64,000 nt of DNA. Origin: Vulcanisaeta moutnovskia 768-28. GTDB lineage: Archaea; Thermoproteota; Thermoprotei; Thermoproteales; Thermocladiaceae. The notes under the pieces are model-generated. The model was not told the origin of the DNA. It did not search any database and was given only the letters and a program-made list of their open reading frames with translations. This document shows, one piece after another, positions 25,388-34,025 of the stretch (within the stretch, counting starts at the first letter, position 1; each line of letters begins with the position of its first letter). The stretch is taken from assembly GCF_000190315.1 (NCBI RefSeq), contig NC_015151.1, positions 558,001-622,000 of the forward strand, written 5' to 3'. Position numbers and translations under genes: made by a program.

Positions 25388-26165
25388 GGAACTAGGTGTT
25401 GAGGTATGGAGAGGCTTACGTCTGTTGTTCTCTAAGCCATCATCGATAATGATAAATATTGTAACGGCACCATTATGGCTCGCATTCTTCATACTAACCC
25501 TCAGGGGGTTTGGAGTGCTTACCTTAGGCATGCAGATTCTTCAATTATTTTTATGGGCGGCATATGCCTTCGCCTTATACTCAAGTTGGTTATGGGGGTT
25601 TGGTAATGGAATAATTGAGGAAGGTTATGAAGGGATCCTTGAAAACGTCATGTCCACTGTAAACAACATACTAATTCACGTAATTGGTTGGGGTATTGCA
25701 TACTCCATATATACATTGCTTGATCTTGTTGCACTCGTGGTTAGCTTCTACATAATATTTGGTTTAATAATTAGTATTAGGGATCCCATACTCCTCATTA
25801 TATCCATAGTGCTTGCATCTTTACAATTACTCTTTATATCAACCATATATGCAATGCTCGTGATTAAGCTTAGGTCTAATTGGGTTATTACAGACATAAT
25901 GCAATTCCTAATGCCCACATTGGGTGGATTAATACCGAGTGAGACGAGTAGGTACGTAACGATGATAAACGAATATTCACCAATAGCTTACCCATTCATA
26001 CTAATGCGTGAGTCAGCCCTGGGATACTTGGAGTTACCCATACCAATTATTTACCAGATAATTTACTCAATAATCACAGTGACATCTCTATTCATCATAA
26101 CGGCGATACTCGTAAGGATATTCGATAGGCGTTTAAGGGAGGAGGGTAAGTTAGGTCTTACGTGA
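25347..26165 (+). CDS. ABC-2 type permease, second subunit
   Basis: A 272-residue protein with about six transmembrane helices. An N-terminal cytoplasmic helix (VFRELGVEVWRGLRLLF) leads into the first membrane segment. It is a paralogue-like partner to the preceding permease but more diverged; FLMPTLGGLIPSETSRYV..INEYSPIAYPFILMRESAL matches the ABC-2 exit-gate region. The 41-bp overlap with the previous gene supports coupled translation. Its end overlaps the convergent metallopeptidase gene by 15 bp. Confidence 0.78.
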   Translation: MPSLKEALGAGVFRELGVEVWRGLRLLFSKPSSIMINIVTAPLWLAFFILTLRGFGVLTLGMQILQLFLWAAYAFALYSSWLWGFGNGIIEEGYEGILENVMSTVNNILIHVIGWGIAYSIYTLLDLVALVVSFYIIFGLIISIRDPILLIISIVLASLQLLFISTIYAMLVIKLRSNWVITDIMQFLMPTLGGLIPSETSRYVTMINEYSPIAYPFILMRESALGYLELPIPIIYQIIYSIITVTSLFIITAILVRIFDRRLREEGKLGLT

Positions 26166-29100
26166 CCTAGCCCTACTTACTCTGTATACCATCACTATTA
26201 TCAGTATTATTATTAATAGGAATGCTGCATAAATTATGAATTCATACTTAAGTATGGTGCTTACGAGACTTATCTTACTAATATCACCATTCATTATGGC
26301 CTGCACTAATAGGTATCTCGATAATTGAGCCAGTGGGTCGTATTGCCTTGATGATTCTTGATACTCATTAACGATCTTATTAATTAAGCCCCAATTACCG
26401 CTTGTTATTGCGTTACCTATTGTTGAGTTTAGGAATGGTGGATTCCCCAATTCATTAAGTATCTCCTCAGCTTCAAAGTACGTTGGTGGCACAACAAAGA
26501 CGTTGAGTAAGGACTCATTAGTAACGCCAAGATAATTAATACTTAGTATTAGGGTGGTTGATCCTAGGTATTCTGGTGTGAATGTACTTGTTCCATTAAT
26601 GAGCACCGTAGCTGGCACTTTCGAGTTATTTAGGAAGGTGGCGTATGCCGTTACCGTTTCATTCAGTATTAGTGGTATTCCCTCGTAATAACCAATAATG
26701 TTGCCAAGCCACATGTTTAAGTAATCCCAGTAACTAATGGCTTCACTGGTTAATGTATATGATGATGCATTAATGTATAGGGCGCATTCATTATTAAACC
26801 CTAGACTTAGTGAGGTATTAGCCATAACCGTGGTTGTTTCATTCAAACAACCTTGAAGCGTAAGGTTCACTGGCAATTCTATCGGAGGATTATCAATTAT
26901 CGTTATGTTTATTAATTCGGCACGACCAATAATCACTAAAGGTTTCACCTGTACACTTAATCCATTTATCTCCACACTTGCTGCTGTGATGTTGCTCGAA
27001 GACCATATACCGAGTTTAACGTTTATTGTGAATATACTTGGTATTGCGGGTTTAACGATTATACTTATTAACGTTGATTTGCCTGGTGGTAAATTAACCG
27101 TCATTGATGAGTATAAAGAACCATTTAAGTAAGTGTTTAGTAGCCCTCGGTAAGTAAGTGTTGGTGGCATTGTTACATTTACGACTACATTAAGTGTTTG
27201 CGGATAAATGATTATTGCTGGTGATTCAAGACTTATTATTGGTGTTGGTCTTAAAATTGTTATGTTACCGAAACCAGTATTTATGGTTAATACAGTATAA
27301 TTCATAGGTAAGGTATACATTACCTGTAATGTTGAGTTGCTTATCTCATGGCCAAGGACCACATACTTATATGGACCATATACACTTAGATTTGCAAACA
27401 CATATTCATTAGTACCCGTTATATTCCATAAGTAATTAATCACGTTTATTAATGGATACACTATACTAATCCCTGTATTAATTGTAGTATTCGTGATGGA
27501 AAGTACGATATAGTACTTTGTATAAGTCATGTTTAATAAACCCCATGTAATGCTCTCGCTATTACATGGCACCAGTACGCTGCCTACATACGTATTATTC
27601 ACATAAAGTACACCCTTATAAAATACTGGATAATTAGGGCAGGACTTCGGTGTCATTAATTCGATTGTTGCATTTATTAAGGCCCAGTGTGGCGCTAACA
27701 CTGTAATCCTTGGTAATAACTTTATCGTTGGGCTTGTTATATTTACTTTAATTACGGTTATTGTGTATGTACTATAATTAACGTAGACCGAACCAGCAAG
27801 ACCTCTTATCATTGACTGTAATACCCCTACATTAATAATGTAGGTATTAATCACTGTATAGTTATCATTTAAGTAATACGTAGCGTTAGTGATACCTACC
27901 TGTACAGGCACTACATTATACCCAAGGGTTATTGCAGTGCTTGGACTGTTGTATAGGTAAATATCACCTTGACTACTTGATACCGTGGCGTTTGTGAAGA
28001 AATAGACCCTAACTGTTGATGCACCTGGACTTAGCGTTAATGTTTCATTAGATGGCTCAAAATAAATCATTGGTTTATACATATTTGTTGGGCTTGGTGG
28101 TGATGTAATCATCACATTCGTGATTAACGTCATATTATTTGGATTGTTTACCGAAAATACTAGGTAACCAAGACTATTACTTGTTAAGTATAACGTGGAT
28201 GATGTTATTAACGACATTGTTGGCTGCATTAATGTAACGTAGGCAAGTGCTGTTGAGTTTTCATACGTCACGTTTATTGCATAGGTGCCCCAGGTAATTC
28301 CCGTAAATGCTATACTTACATAACCATTATTTGCACTTACCGATGTGCCATTAACGTATATTGTGCCTGTGATCGGCGTCGTTCCATACGTGACGTATAA
28401 CTCCAGCGTTAGTGATTGCTTCATTACGTTGTACGTGCCATTGACTATCCTAGCCATTACGCCTGGGGTATAACCAATCGTTAATGTGGCGGTTTCACTG
28501 TTGGTTGTTGGGTTGACCACTGCCATGTATAGTGTCGTGTTTGTTATCGAGAATGCGGAATTGAGTTCAATGTTACTAACAACCGAACCACCACTTGCCG
28601 TGATTTCTATGGTGCCTGTGGCAGGTAGCTGAACCTCGTAATACTGGGCACCGAGACCTTGGAGACTAACGCTAAATGAGTAAGTACTGCCGCTCATACT
28701 TATTGTTTGGAAGCTTGGGTAGTAGGTTGAACCGCATAAGTCCTGCCCATGAACTATTGAGGTTAGATATTGAACATAGTAATTATCTAGCCATGAATTA
28801 ACAACACTATTACTACTGAACACGTTTTGCTCAATCTCTGCTGGTCTAATGCTATTTGCAATCAGCCAGTATATGAAGGCTGAGTAATAGTACATGTTTA
28901 TTATTGGCTTCCCTGAGTAGTCATATGGGTCATACTCATACTGATTATATTGGAAGTAGTCCTGGGCCAACGGGCATTGATTCGTGTAGTAGCTCGCCGT
29001 GCCCTCAGCATCAGCCTCTATGTACCACGGGTAATTCTGGGGTATTGTTATGTATTGTATGTATGCCCATTGAGATACATGGACAAGCTCATGATAAGCC

Positions 29101-29507
29101 GTATGCTCAAGCCATTGACTCGATAAGCCAGCACTTATATTTATATATTCTATACAAGTACTAGTTATTTGCCCGGTACTTGTATAGGTGTACTCCCACT
29201 CAGTTATGCCTGCCTCTGACCCTGAGAGAAAAGGTACTACGTACACTATGTATTGGCTTCCATTACATGGTGGCGCCATTTTCATGCCCAAAGTAGTGGT
29301 ATATAGTGAGTATGCCTGCTCGAGGTAGTTATCTAGGGCTTGGTCATATAATGAACCTGCATTTGCTAAGTCATAAACTAGGAAGTGCGTACTATCCACG
29401 GAAGGCGTTAATGCCCTAGTGCTAATTGACATGAGAATCAAGGCAATTAACGCAATAAGTAAGAACCTTCCACTTAATGAAACCATGAAACCATTCTTGC
29501 GGCTCAC
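26151..29507 (-). CDS. Giant membrane-anchored extracellular metallopeptidase (gluzincin type)
   Basis: An 1118-residue protein with a signal peptide (residues about 12-32), an N-terminal peptidase domain, a long Asn/Thr/Ser-rich beta region of repeated Ig/CARDB-like modules, a C-terminal transmembrane helix (about 1085-1108) and a short basic tail. The zinc site is HELVH at 139-143 with the third ligand probably Glu164 in PWYIEADAE, 20 residues later, as in gluzincins. The many N-x-S/T sites suggest heavy N-glycosylation. It is likely fixed to the outside of the cell, degrading peptides or processing S-layer or other surface proteins. Confidence 0.72.
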   Translation of the reverse strand: MSRKNGFMVSLSGRFLLIALIALILMSISTRALTPSVDSTHFLVYDLANAGSLYDQALDNYLEQAYSLYTTTLGMKMAPPCNGSQYIVYVVPFLSGSEAGITEWEYTYTSTGQITSTCIEYINISAGLSSQWLEHTAYHELVHVSQWAYIQYITIPQNYPWYIEADAEGTASYYTNQCPLAQDYFQYNQYEYDPYDYSGKPIINMYYYSAFIYWLIANSIRPAEIEQNVFSSNSVVNSWLDNYYVQYLTSIVHGQDLCGSTYYPSFQTISMSGSTYSFSVSLQGLGAQYYEVQLPATGTIEITASGGSVVSNIELNSAFSITNTTLYMAVVNPTTNSETATLTIGYTPGVMARIVNGTYNVMKQSLTLELYVTYGTTPITGTIYVNGTSVSANNGYVSIAFTGITWGTYAINVTYENSTALAYVTLMQPTMSLITSSTLYLTSNSLGYLVFSVNNPNNMTLITNVMITSPPSPTNMYKPMIYFEPSNETLTLSPGASTVRVYFFTNATVSSSQGDIYLYNSPSTAITLGYNVVPVQVGITNATYYLNDNYTVINTYIINVGVLQSMIRGLAGSVYVNYSTYTITVIKVNITSPTIKLLPRITVLAPHWALINATIELMTPKSCPNYPVFYKGVLYVNNTYVGSVLVPCNSESITWGLLNMTYTKYYIVLSITNTTINTGISIVYPLINVINYLWNITGTNEYVFANLSVYGPYKYVVLGHEISNSTLQVMYTLPMNYTVLTINTGFGNITILRPTPIISLESPAIIIYPQTLNVVVNVTMPPTLTYRGLLNTYLNGSLYSSMTVNLPPGKSTLISIIVKPAIPSIFTINVKLGIWSSSNITAASVEINGLSVQVKPLVIIGRAELINITIIDNPPIELPVNLTLQGCLNETTTVMANTSLSLGFNNECALYINASSYTLTSEAISYWDYLNMWLGNIIGYYEGIPLILNETVTAYATFLNNSKVPATVLINGTSTFTPEYLGSTTLILSINYLGVTNESLLNVFVVPPTYFEAEEILNELGNPPFLNSTIGNAITSGNWGLINKIVNEYQESSRQYDPLAQLSRYLLVQAIMNGDISKISLVSTILKYEFIIYAAFLLIIILIIVMVYRVSRARSRKT

Positions 29508-29576
29508 ATTTATATTTAATAATTACCTTTATATTAAAGTTATTAAAAACTTTCAATTTTGTAATAAAAATAATAC

Positions 29577-29585
29577 TTTTTAAAT
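29577..29585 (+). promoter_or_regulatory. TATA box of the IorA-like gene
   Basis: ctttttaaat-type element centred near 29581. A transcript starting about 26 bp downstream would begin at 29607, on the GTG at 29608, so the mRNA is predicted to be leaderless and the GTG start is supported over the ATG at 29632. Confidence 0.6.
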
Positions 29586-29607
29586 CGCAGTATAATCACC
29601 GAAATTA

Positions 29608-31134
29608 GTGCATGATGTGAGAGGCAGTATCATGAGAATTACGGATGCATTAAGGAATTCATTCAATGACGTACTGATAACAGGCTCTTACTTAATAAAT
29701 AAGGTATTTAGTATTAAAACAAGTCCTGAGAACACGATTAATGAAGCCGAGGCTCTCTCAGGCATGTTTAGAGATGTAGCAGTGTTAATTGATGATATTG
29801 GCTTCCTAAACTCCCTAGGCTCCCTAGGTGTTGCTAAGGTTAGGGGCTCACTTACAGTATTCGTTTATGACATTCATGACGTGAGACCATTCTGTAATTT
29901 AATGAACTTGCCATGTCTAGAGCCCTGGGATCAAGAGAGCCTAAGTAAGGCTATTAAGGAGAGCCGAGACTATAGTGAAGCTTTTGAATTGCCGTATGTT
30001 GTGAGACTAGGGCCTTGGTTAAGTATAGGTGAGAGTGTTAGTGGCATTGGTGTTAGGCATAGAGAACCTACGTTCAATAAGAATTGGGGTGAGACTATGC
30101 GTTGGGGTCTTAATCGATTATTGGATGGTGTCCGTAGAGACATGCCTGAGGAGGTTAGGGTTAGGTCCCGTGATAACATTACTATCATTAATAAAGGCGA
30201 TGGTGTACTTGTTTCGGGTTCTGCATGGCCGTTCATTAAGGACCATATTGATAGAGTCAGTAATTACTCAATAGTACTGTCATTATACGTAAATCCACTG
30301 CCTAAGAATTCAATTAATGCTAAGTATGTGGTTGATCCTGGTGATTACCTAGTGAGAGAATTGAGCGTTAATAAGCTTATGAGCGAAGATATCGATAAGT
30401 GGTATAATGATTTAATCAATAATATAATCCAGCAATTCTTTTTTCGAGAACCAGGAGACCCATTAATGATCATTGAATGGCTCTTTTCAAAATATAGGAG
30501 GCAGGGTGAGGTACCGATCATTGCAATTGATCCAGCATATGCACATTTAATTGATATTGAGGGATTAACACCGAGCTATGACATGCTTCCCACATTCTTT
30601 GAACCAAGAAGTTTTGATCAAATAATCGATATCGTGATAAACCCATTAATGGCAGTTCTAGCATTTCTAAAGTCTGGGTATAACTATGGTAGGCTAATAG
30701 CTGTGGCTAATCCATGCACATTGATGAACCAGGAAAAAATTATACGGGAAATCATCGACATTAAGAATGAATACCTCATTATAATTCCGTTGATTAAGGA
30801 TGAATGTAAGGACGCTATTAATGTTCTTTCCCAGATAGGCGTTAATTACAAGGTCATAAACTATGACCCAAGTACTCCCTTAGCCTCGTTATCAGGTCTT
30901 TTAAGCATAATTAATTCACGGGGTATAGTCATTGTAAATATCATAACTAATTCCATGGGTAAATACATGTTTAAGATTGATGATGAGTATTGCGATAACT
31001 GTGGTGATTGTTTACGAATTAAATGCCCTGCAATTCAATTAAGTAGGAAGCCAATAATTGATACTAAGATATGTATTGGCTGTGGCATTTGCCAGTTGGT
31101 ATGTTCGAGAGGTGCTATAGTCAAGATTCCATGA
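29608..31134 (+). CDS. Divergent orphan IorA-like protein (indolepyruvate:ferredoxin oxidoreductase alpha homologue)
   Basis: A 508-residue protein, about 100 shorter than usual IorA. The C-terminus is typical of IorA: CDNCGDCLRIKCPAIQLS, then ID..ICIGCGICQLVC.RGAI, two 4Fe-4S motifs at about residues 455-505. The N-terminal pyrimidine-binding and middle domains are strongly eroded (only scattered matches such as NEAEALSGMFRDVAVLIDD), and I see no clear GDG...N thiamine diphosphate motif. No iorB partner is adjacent. It may be an altered ferredoxin-linked enzyme or a decaying paralogue; activity on arylpyruvates should not be assumed. Confidence 0.6.
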   Translation: MHDVRGSIMRITDALRNSFNDVLITGSYLINKVFSIKTSPENTINEAEALSGMFRDVAVLIDDIGFLNSLGSLGVAKVRGSLTVFVYDIHDVRPFCNLMNLPCLEPWDQESLSKAIKESRDYSEAFELPYVVRLGPWLSIGESVSGIGVRHREPTFNKNWGETMRWGLNRLLDGVRRDMPEEVRVRSRDNITIINKGDGVLVSGSAWPFIKDHIDRVSNYSIVLSLYVNPLPKNSINAKYVVDPGDYLVRELSVNKLMSEDIDKWYNDLINNIIQQFFFREPGDPLMIIEWLFSKYRRQGEVPIIAIDPAYAHLIDIEGLTPSYDMLPTFFEPRSFDQIIDIVINPLMAVLAFLKSGYNYGRLIAVANPCTLMNQEKIIREIIDIKNEYLIIIPLIKDECKDAINVLSQIGVNYKVINYDPSTPLASLSGLLSIINSRGIVIVNIITNSMGKYMFKIDDEYCDNCGDCLRIKCPAIQLSRKPIIDTKICIGCGICQLVCSRGAIVKIP

Positions 31135-31273
31135 AAAATATTAAATAACGTGTACTTGAATCTACGTAAAATATATATTATATATAGTAATTTTTTCACT
31201 ATTCTTGATATATAGCAAGTGTACTCTCCCCACCTCATAAGTATTTAAACCCTTCATAATGATTGAAAAATGT

Positions 31274-31513
31274 ATGATGAACATAAAGTCAATAATTAGA
31301 AGTATACGAGCATTTCCAATCCAGTTAAGGAAAGATACGATTACTAGCAGTTACTCGGAAAATATTGAGATTAATGCAGCCCAGTATGGTCGAAACACTG
31401 AGCATTTAATGATAATACCAACGCCATATGCATTACCAATAATAATGCCCATATACGTAAATGAGAGAGTTGCTAGAGAATTAATTAAGGATCGTTATTA
31501 CATACTACCGTAA
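31274..31513 (+). CDS. Small hypothetical protein, about 79 residues
   Basis: Start set at the ATG at 31274. A TATA box (gtatttaaac, 31241-31250) predicts a transcript start near 31272, which disfavours the upstream in-frame ATG at 31259. The product has a basic N-terminal helix (MMNIKSIIRSIRAFPIQLRKD) and ends NERVARELIKDRYYILP. No family recognised. It is kept because it has a well-placed promoter and a plausible composition. It precedes a C/D box sRNA gene. Confidence 0.45.
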   Translation: MMNIKSIIRSIRAFPIQLRKDTITSSYSENIEINAAQYGRNTEHLMIIPTPYALPIIMPIYVNERVARELIKDRYYILP

Positions 31514-31530
31514 CAAAATCATAATGCAAG

Positions 31531-31540
31531 TCTTTTAAAG
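31531..31540 (+). promoter_or_regulatory. TATA box of the C/D box sRNA gene
   Basis: tcttttaaag centred near 31536. The 25-bp archaeal spacing predicts transcription from about 31561, exactly one base before the C box of the sRNA. Confidence 0.6.
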
Positions 31541-31560
31541 CCTGTTACACATTGCTTTCT

Positions 31561-31612
31561 TGTGATGAGACGACGGTCTCTTGAACTGTGATGATGGGTA
31601 AGTAACTGAATT
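31561..31612 (+). ncRNA. C/D box sRNA (2'-O-methylation guide)
   Basis: Box layout is near ideal: C box GTGATGA (31562-31568), 12-nt guide gacgacggtctc (31569-31580), D' box TTGA (31581-31584, one base off CTGA), 3-nt spacer, C' box GTGATGA (31588-31594), 11-nt guide (31595-31605), D box CTGA (31606-31609). It has its own promoter 25 bp upstream. The first guide is complementary over 10 nt to AGACCGUCGU, which I recall from archaeal 23S rRNA next to the peptidyl transferase centre. By the D+5 rule it would methylate a C (E. coli position near 2590). The second guide's target is not identified. Confidence 0.72.
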
Positions 31613-31653
31613 TCCTGCGTTCATAACCTTTAAAAGAAGTCACGTTTATATCC

Positions 31654-32877
31654 ATGAATGAGAAGGGATCATTGTTGCGCAATATAAGAAATAACATTAG
31701 GTATTACGTAACAGGTAACGTGGGAATTCTATTACTTACTTGGTTCCTTTATGCAATTGGTAATGCATTAACAATACCTTATTTTTCAATTTACTTAAAG
31801 ATGCTTGGTGCTAATGCCATAGATATTGGATTAACATATTCCATTTCAATAATTGCTCAGTTAATCACTGTGATACCAGGTGGGTACTTAACGGATACAT
31901 TGGGCCGCAGATTATCAATAATAATAGGGACTTGGTTAATAACCATAACTTCGTTCCTAATGGTTATTGCACCCAATTGGCAATTGCTCGCAGTCTTTTA
32001 TGCCATAAACATGGCCGCTGCGTTTTATCAACCCGCACTACTTGCAATCTTGATAGATTCATTACCACGGGATAGGTACGCCAGCGGAATCTTAATCACA
32101 TCAATACTACCTCAAATACCCTGGTTAGTATTACCACCAATTGGCGGCTTTCTAATTAATAAATATGGATTGCTTGGTATTAGGTTTGCGTATTTAATCT
32201 CATCAATAATATCGACAATCGTAGCAGTAATTAGGCAATTAGCCATTAAAGAAACCTTAAACAATAAATTAAGCAAAGCATCCCTTAGGGAGTTCCTGCA
32301 TTCCTATTATCTTTTAAGGAATATCATTAATTTACCTAGTGACTTGTTGATCACTTATATCTCAGCCTTAATAATAGCAATTGCGGTGATGCCCGTTAAT
32401 ACATTACTATCTATATACGTTGTTTATAAACTAGGACTAAGTACAGTTTATTGGGGTTACTTAGTATCGATTTCATACGCAGCATACATAATAATAGGCA
32501 TTTTCTTAATGTTTTATGTCGATAAGTATAGAAATAAGTTGCTTATTTCAGGGATTATAATAAATACGGTGGGTAGCGCAATAGGATTACTTGAAAATGC
32601 ATACTCAACCATAGGATACCTACTCCTACTTCAGATCGGTACTCAGTTAGCCATGACAGCAATACAGAGCAAGTTGGGTAGCAGTATTAGTATTGATAGG
32701 AGGGGTTACGGAATGAGCATGTTAATAGTGTTTCAATTGGTTGGACAAACAATCGGTAGTTATGTAACAGGTGAATTGTATAAAGTAAGTACAGGGTCCA
32801 TATTCTTAATACCGCTTATTCTCTCACTTAGTTCGATAATGATGATTAGCCTGTATAGGATGAAACTTAATAGGTAG
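31654..32877 (+). CDS. Major facilitator superfamily transporter
   Basis: A 407-residue protein with twelve predicted transmembrane helices. Motif A is clear as GGYLTDTLGRRLSIIIG after TM2, with a basic central cytoplasmic loop (KETLNNKLSKASLREFL). It has no sugar-porter PESPR motif, so it is more like the drug/metabolite efflux branches. A TATA-like element (cctttaaaag, near 31628-31636) lies shortly upstream of the ATG. It is independent of the preceding sRNA. Substrate unknown. Confidence 0.8.
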   Translation: MNEKGSLLRNIRNNIRYYVTGNVGILLLTWFLYAIGNALTIPYFSIYLKMLGANAIDIGLTYSISIIAQLITVIPGGYLTDTLGRRLSIIIGTWLITITSFLMVIAPNWQLLAVFYAINMAAAFYQPALLAILIDSLPRDRYASGILITSILPQIPWLVLPPIGGFLINKYGLLGIRFAYLISSIISTIVAVIRQLAIKETLNNKLSKASLREFLHSYYLLRNIINLPSDLLITYISALIIAIAVMPVNTLLSIYVVYKLGLSTVYWGYLVSISYAAYIIIGIFLMFYVDKYRNKLLISGIIINTVGSAIGLLENAYSTIGYLLLLQIGTQLAMTAIQSKLGSSISIDRRGYGMSMLIVFQLVGQTIGSYVTGELYKVSTGSIFLIPLILSLSSIMMISLYRMKLNR

Positions 32878-32965
32878 TGATTGTATTACGATTTTAATGA
32901 ATCATTAGTATTTAATTATAGATTTAACGAAAAAATTATTTTCCCAGTAATTATCATTATTCTAC

Positions 32966-33958
32966 ATGATTACCATCAGAGCACCAGGTAAGGTAATATT
33001 GTATGGAGAACATGCGGTGGTTTATGGCGAGCCAGCCCTGGCAATGGCTATAAATAAGTACTTATACGTAACTGCAAGGGCTAGAGATGATAATAAGATA
33101 AACATAAATGCAAGGGATCTAAGATTGGCAGGTATTTCAGTAACAATTAGTGAGGGTGGCGACGTTGTTGCTAAGACAGATTATGGGGCTGTTATTTCCG
33201 CATTAAGTTATGTTAAGAGAGCCATTGAATTAGCCATGGAGTACTTAGATAAGAAAGTGGGTATTGACTTAGAAATACGGTCAGAAATGCCCGTAGGCGC
33301 TGGTTTAGGCACATCAGCTGCTGTGGCTGTTGCAACAATATTGGCATACGCTAAAGAACTAGGTTATGATATTGATAAACGTGAATTATCGCGATTGGCT
33401 TGGCAAGTCGAAAAAGATGTCCAGGGTTCCGCAAGCCCCACAGACACCACCATGGCCACCTTTGGCGGGATCATGTACATAAAACCCGAGGGTAATAATA
33501 CGGTGATGGAGCCCGTAAAACCTGGGGCTAATGTTCCATTGATTATTGGTTATGTACCAAGAATTAGTACTACCAAGGATTTGGTTGCTATGGTTAGGAG
33601 AAAGTATGAGATTATGAGAAACATTATTGAACCTATAATAAAATCGATAGGCTTAATCACCAAGAAGGGCAGGGAAGCCCTGGAGATGGGTGATCTAGAA
33701 TTAATGGGCACTTTAATGAATATTAATCACGGGTTATTAGATGCCCTGGGTGTATCGACTAGGCAACTGAACGATATGGTCTACGCAGCGAGACATGCAG
33801 GAGCCCTTGGCTCTAAATTAACTGGTGCAGGTGGTGGTGGATGCATGATTGCCTTATCTGATAGGATCGAGGTTGAGAAGGCTATAGAGCTTACCGGCGG
33901 CTCCGTGTTAAGGGCTGGTTTAGATACTAATGGCGCCACGATTGTTAGTAATGATTAA
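32966..33958 (+). CDS. mvk: Mevalonate kinase (GHMP kinase)
   Basis: A 330-residue GHMP kinase starting APGKVILYGEHAVVYGEPALA (motif 1). The ATP loop is MPVGAGLGTSAAVAV near residue 113, and KLTGAGGGGCMIAL (motif 3) lies near the C-terminus. The EHAVVYG and GSASPTDT stretches distinguish mevalonate kinase from other GHMP kinases. It phosphorylates mevalonate on the route to isoprenoid ether lipids. The other mevalonate-pathway enzymes are not in the window, although the thiolase at 62-63 kb could feed the pathway. Confidence 0.93.
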   Translation: MITIRAPGKVILYGEHAVVYGEPALAMAINKYLYVTARARDDNKININARDLRLAGISVTISEGGDVVAKTDYGAVISALSYVKRAIELAMEYLDKKVGIDLEIRSEMPVGAGLGTSAAVAVATILAYAKELGYDIDKRELSRLAWQVEKDVQGSASPTDTTMATFGGIMYIKPEGNNTVMEPVKPGANVPLIIGYVPRISTTKDLVAMVRRKYEIMRNIIEPIIKSIGLITKKGREALEMGDLELMGTLMNINHGLLDALGVSTRQLNDMVYAARHAGALGSKLTGAGGGGCMIALSDRIEVEKAIELTGGSVLRAGLDTNGATIVSND

Positions 33959-34025
33959 TCACACGTCTCAAGAGCAAAAGTGTTTATTAAGGGTACTTAG
34001 TATCGATTACTTAGCGATAAGTGGA

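Noticed and set aside
28904-29164. Plus-strand 86-codon frame within the metallopeptidase gene
   Set aside because: Antisense to the HELVH-containing domain; its His/Ser/Cys-rich composition has no support.
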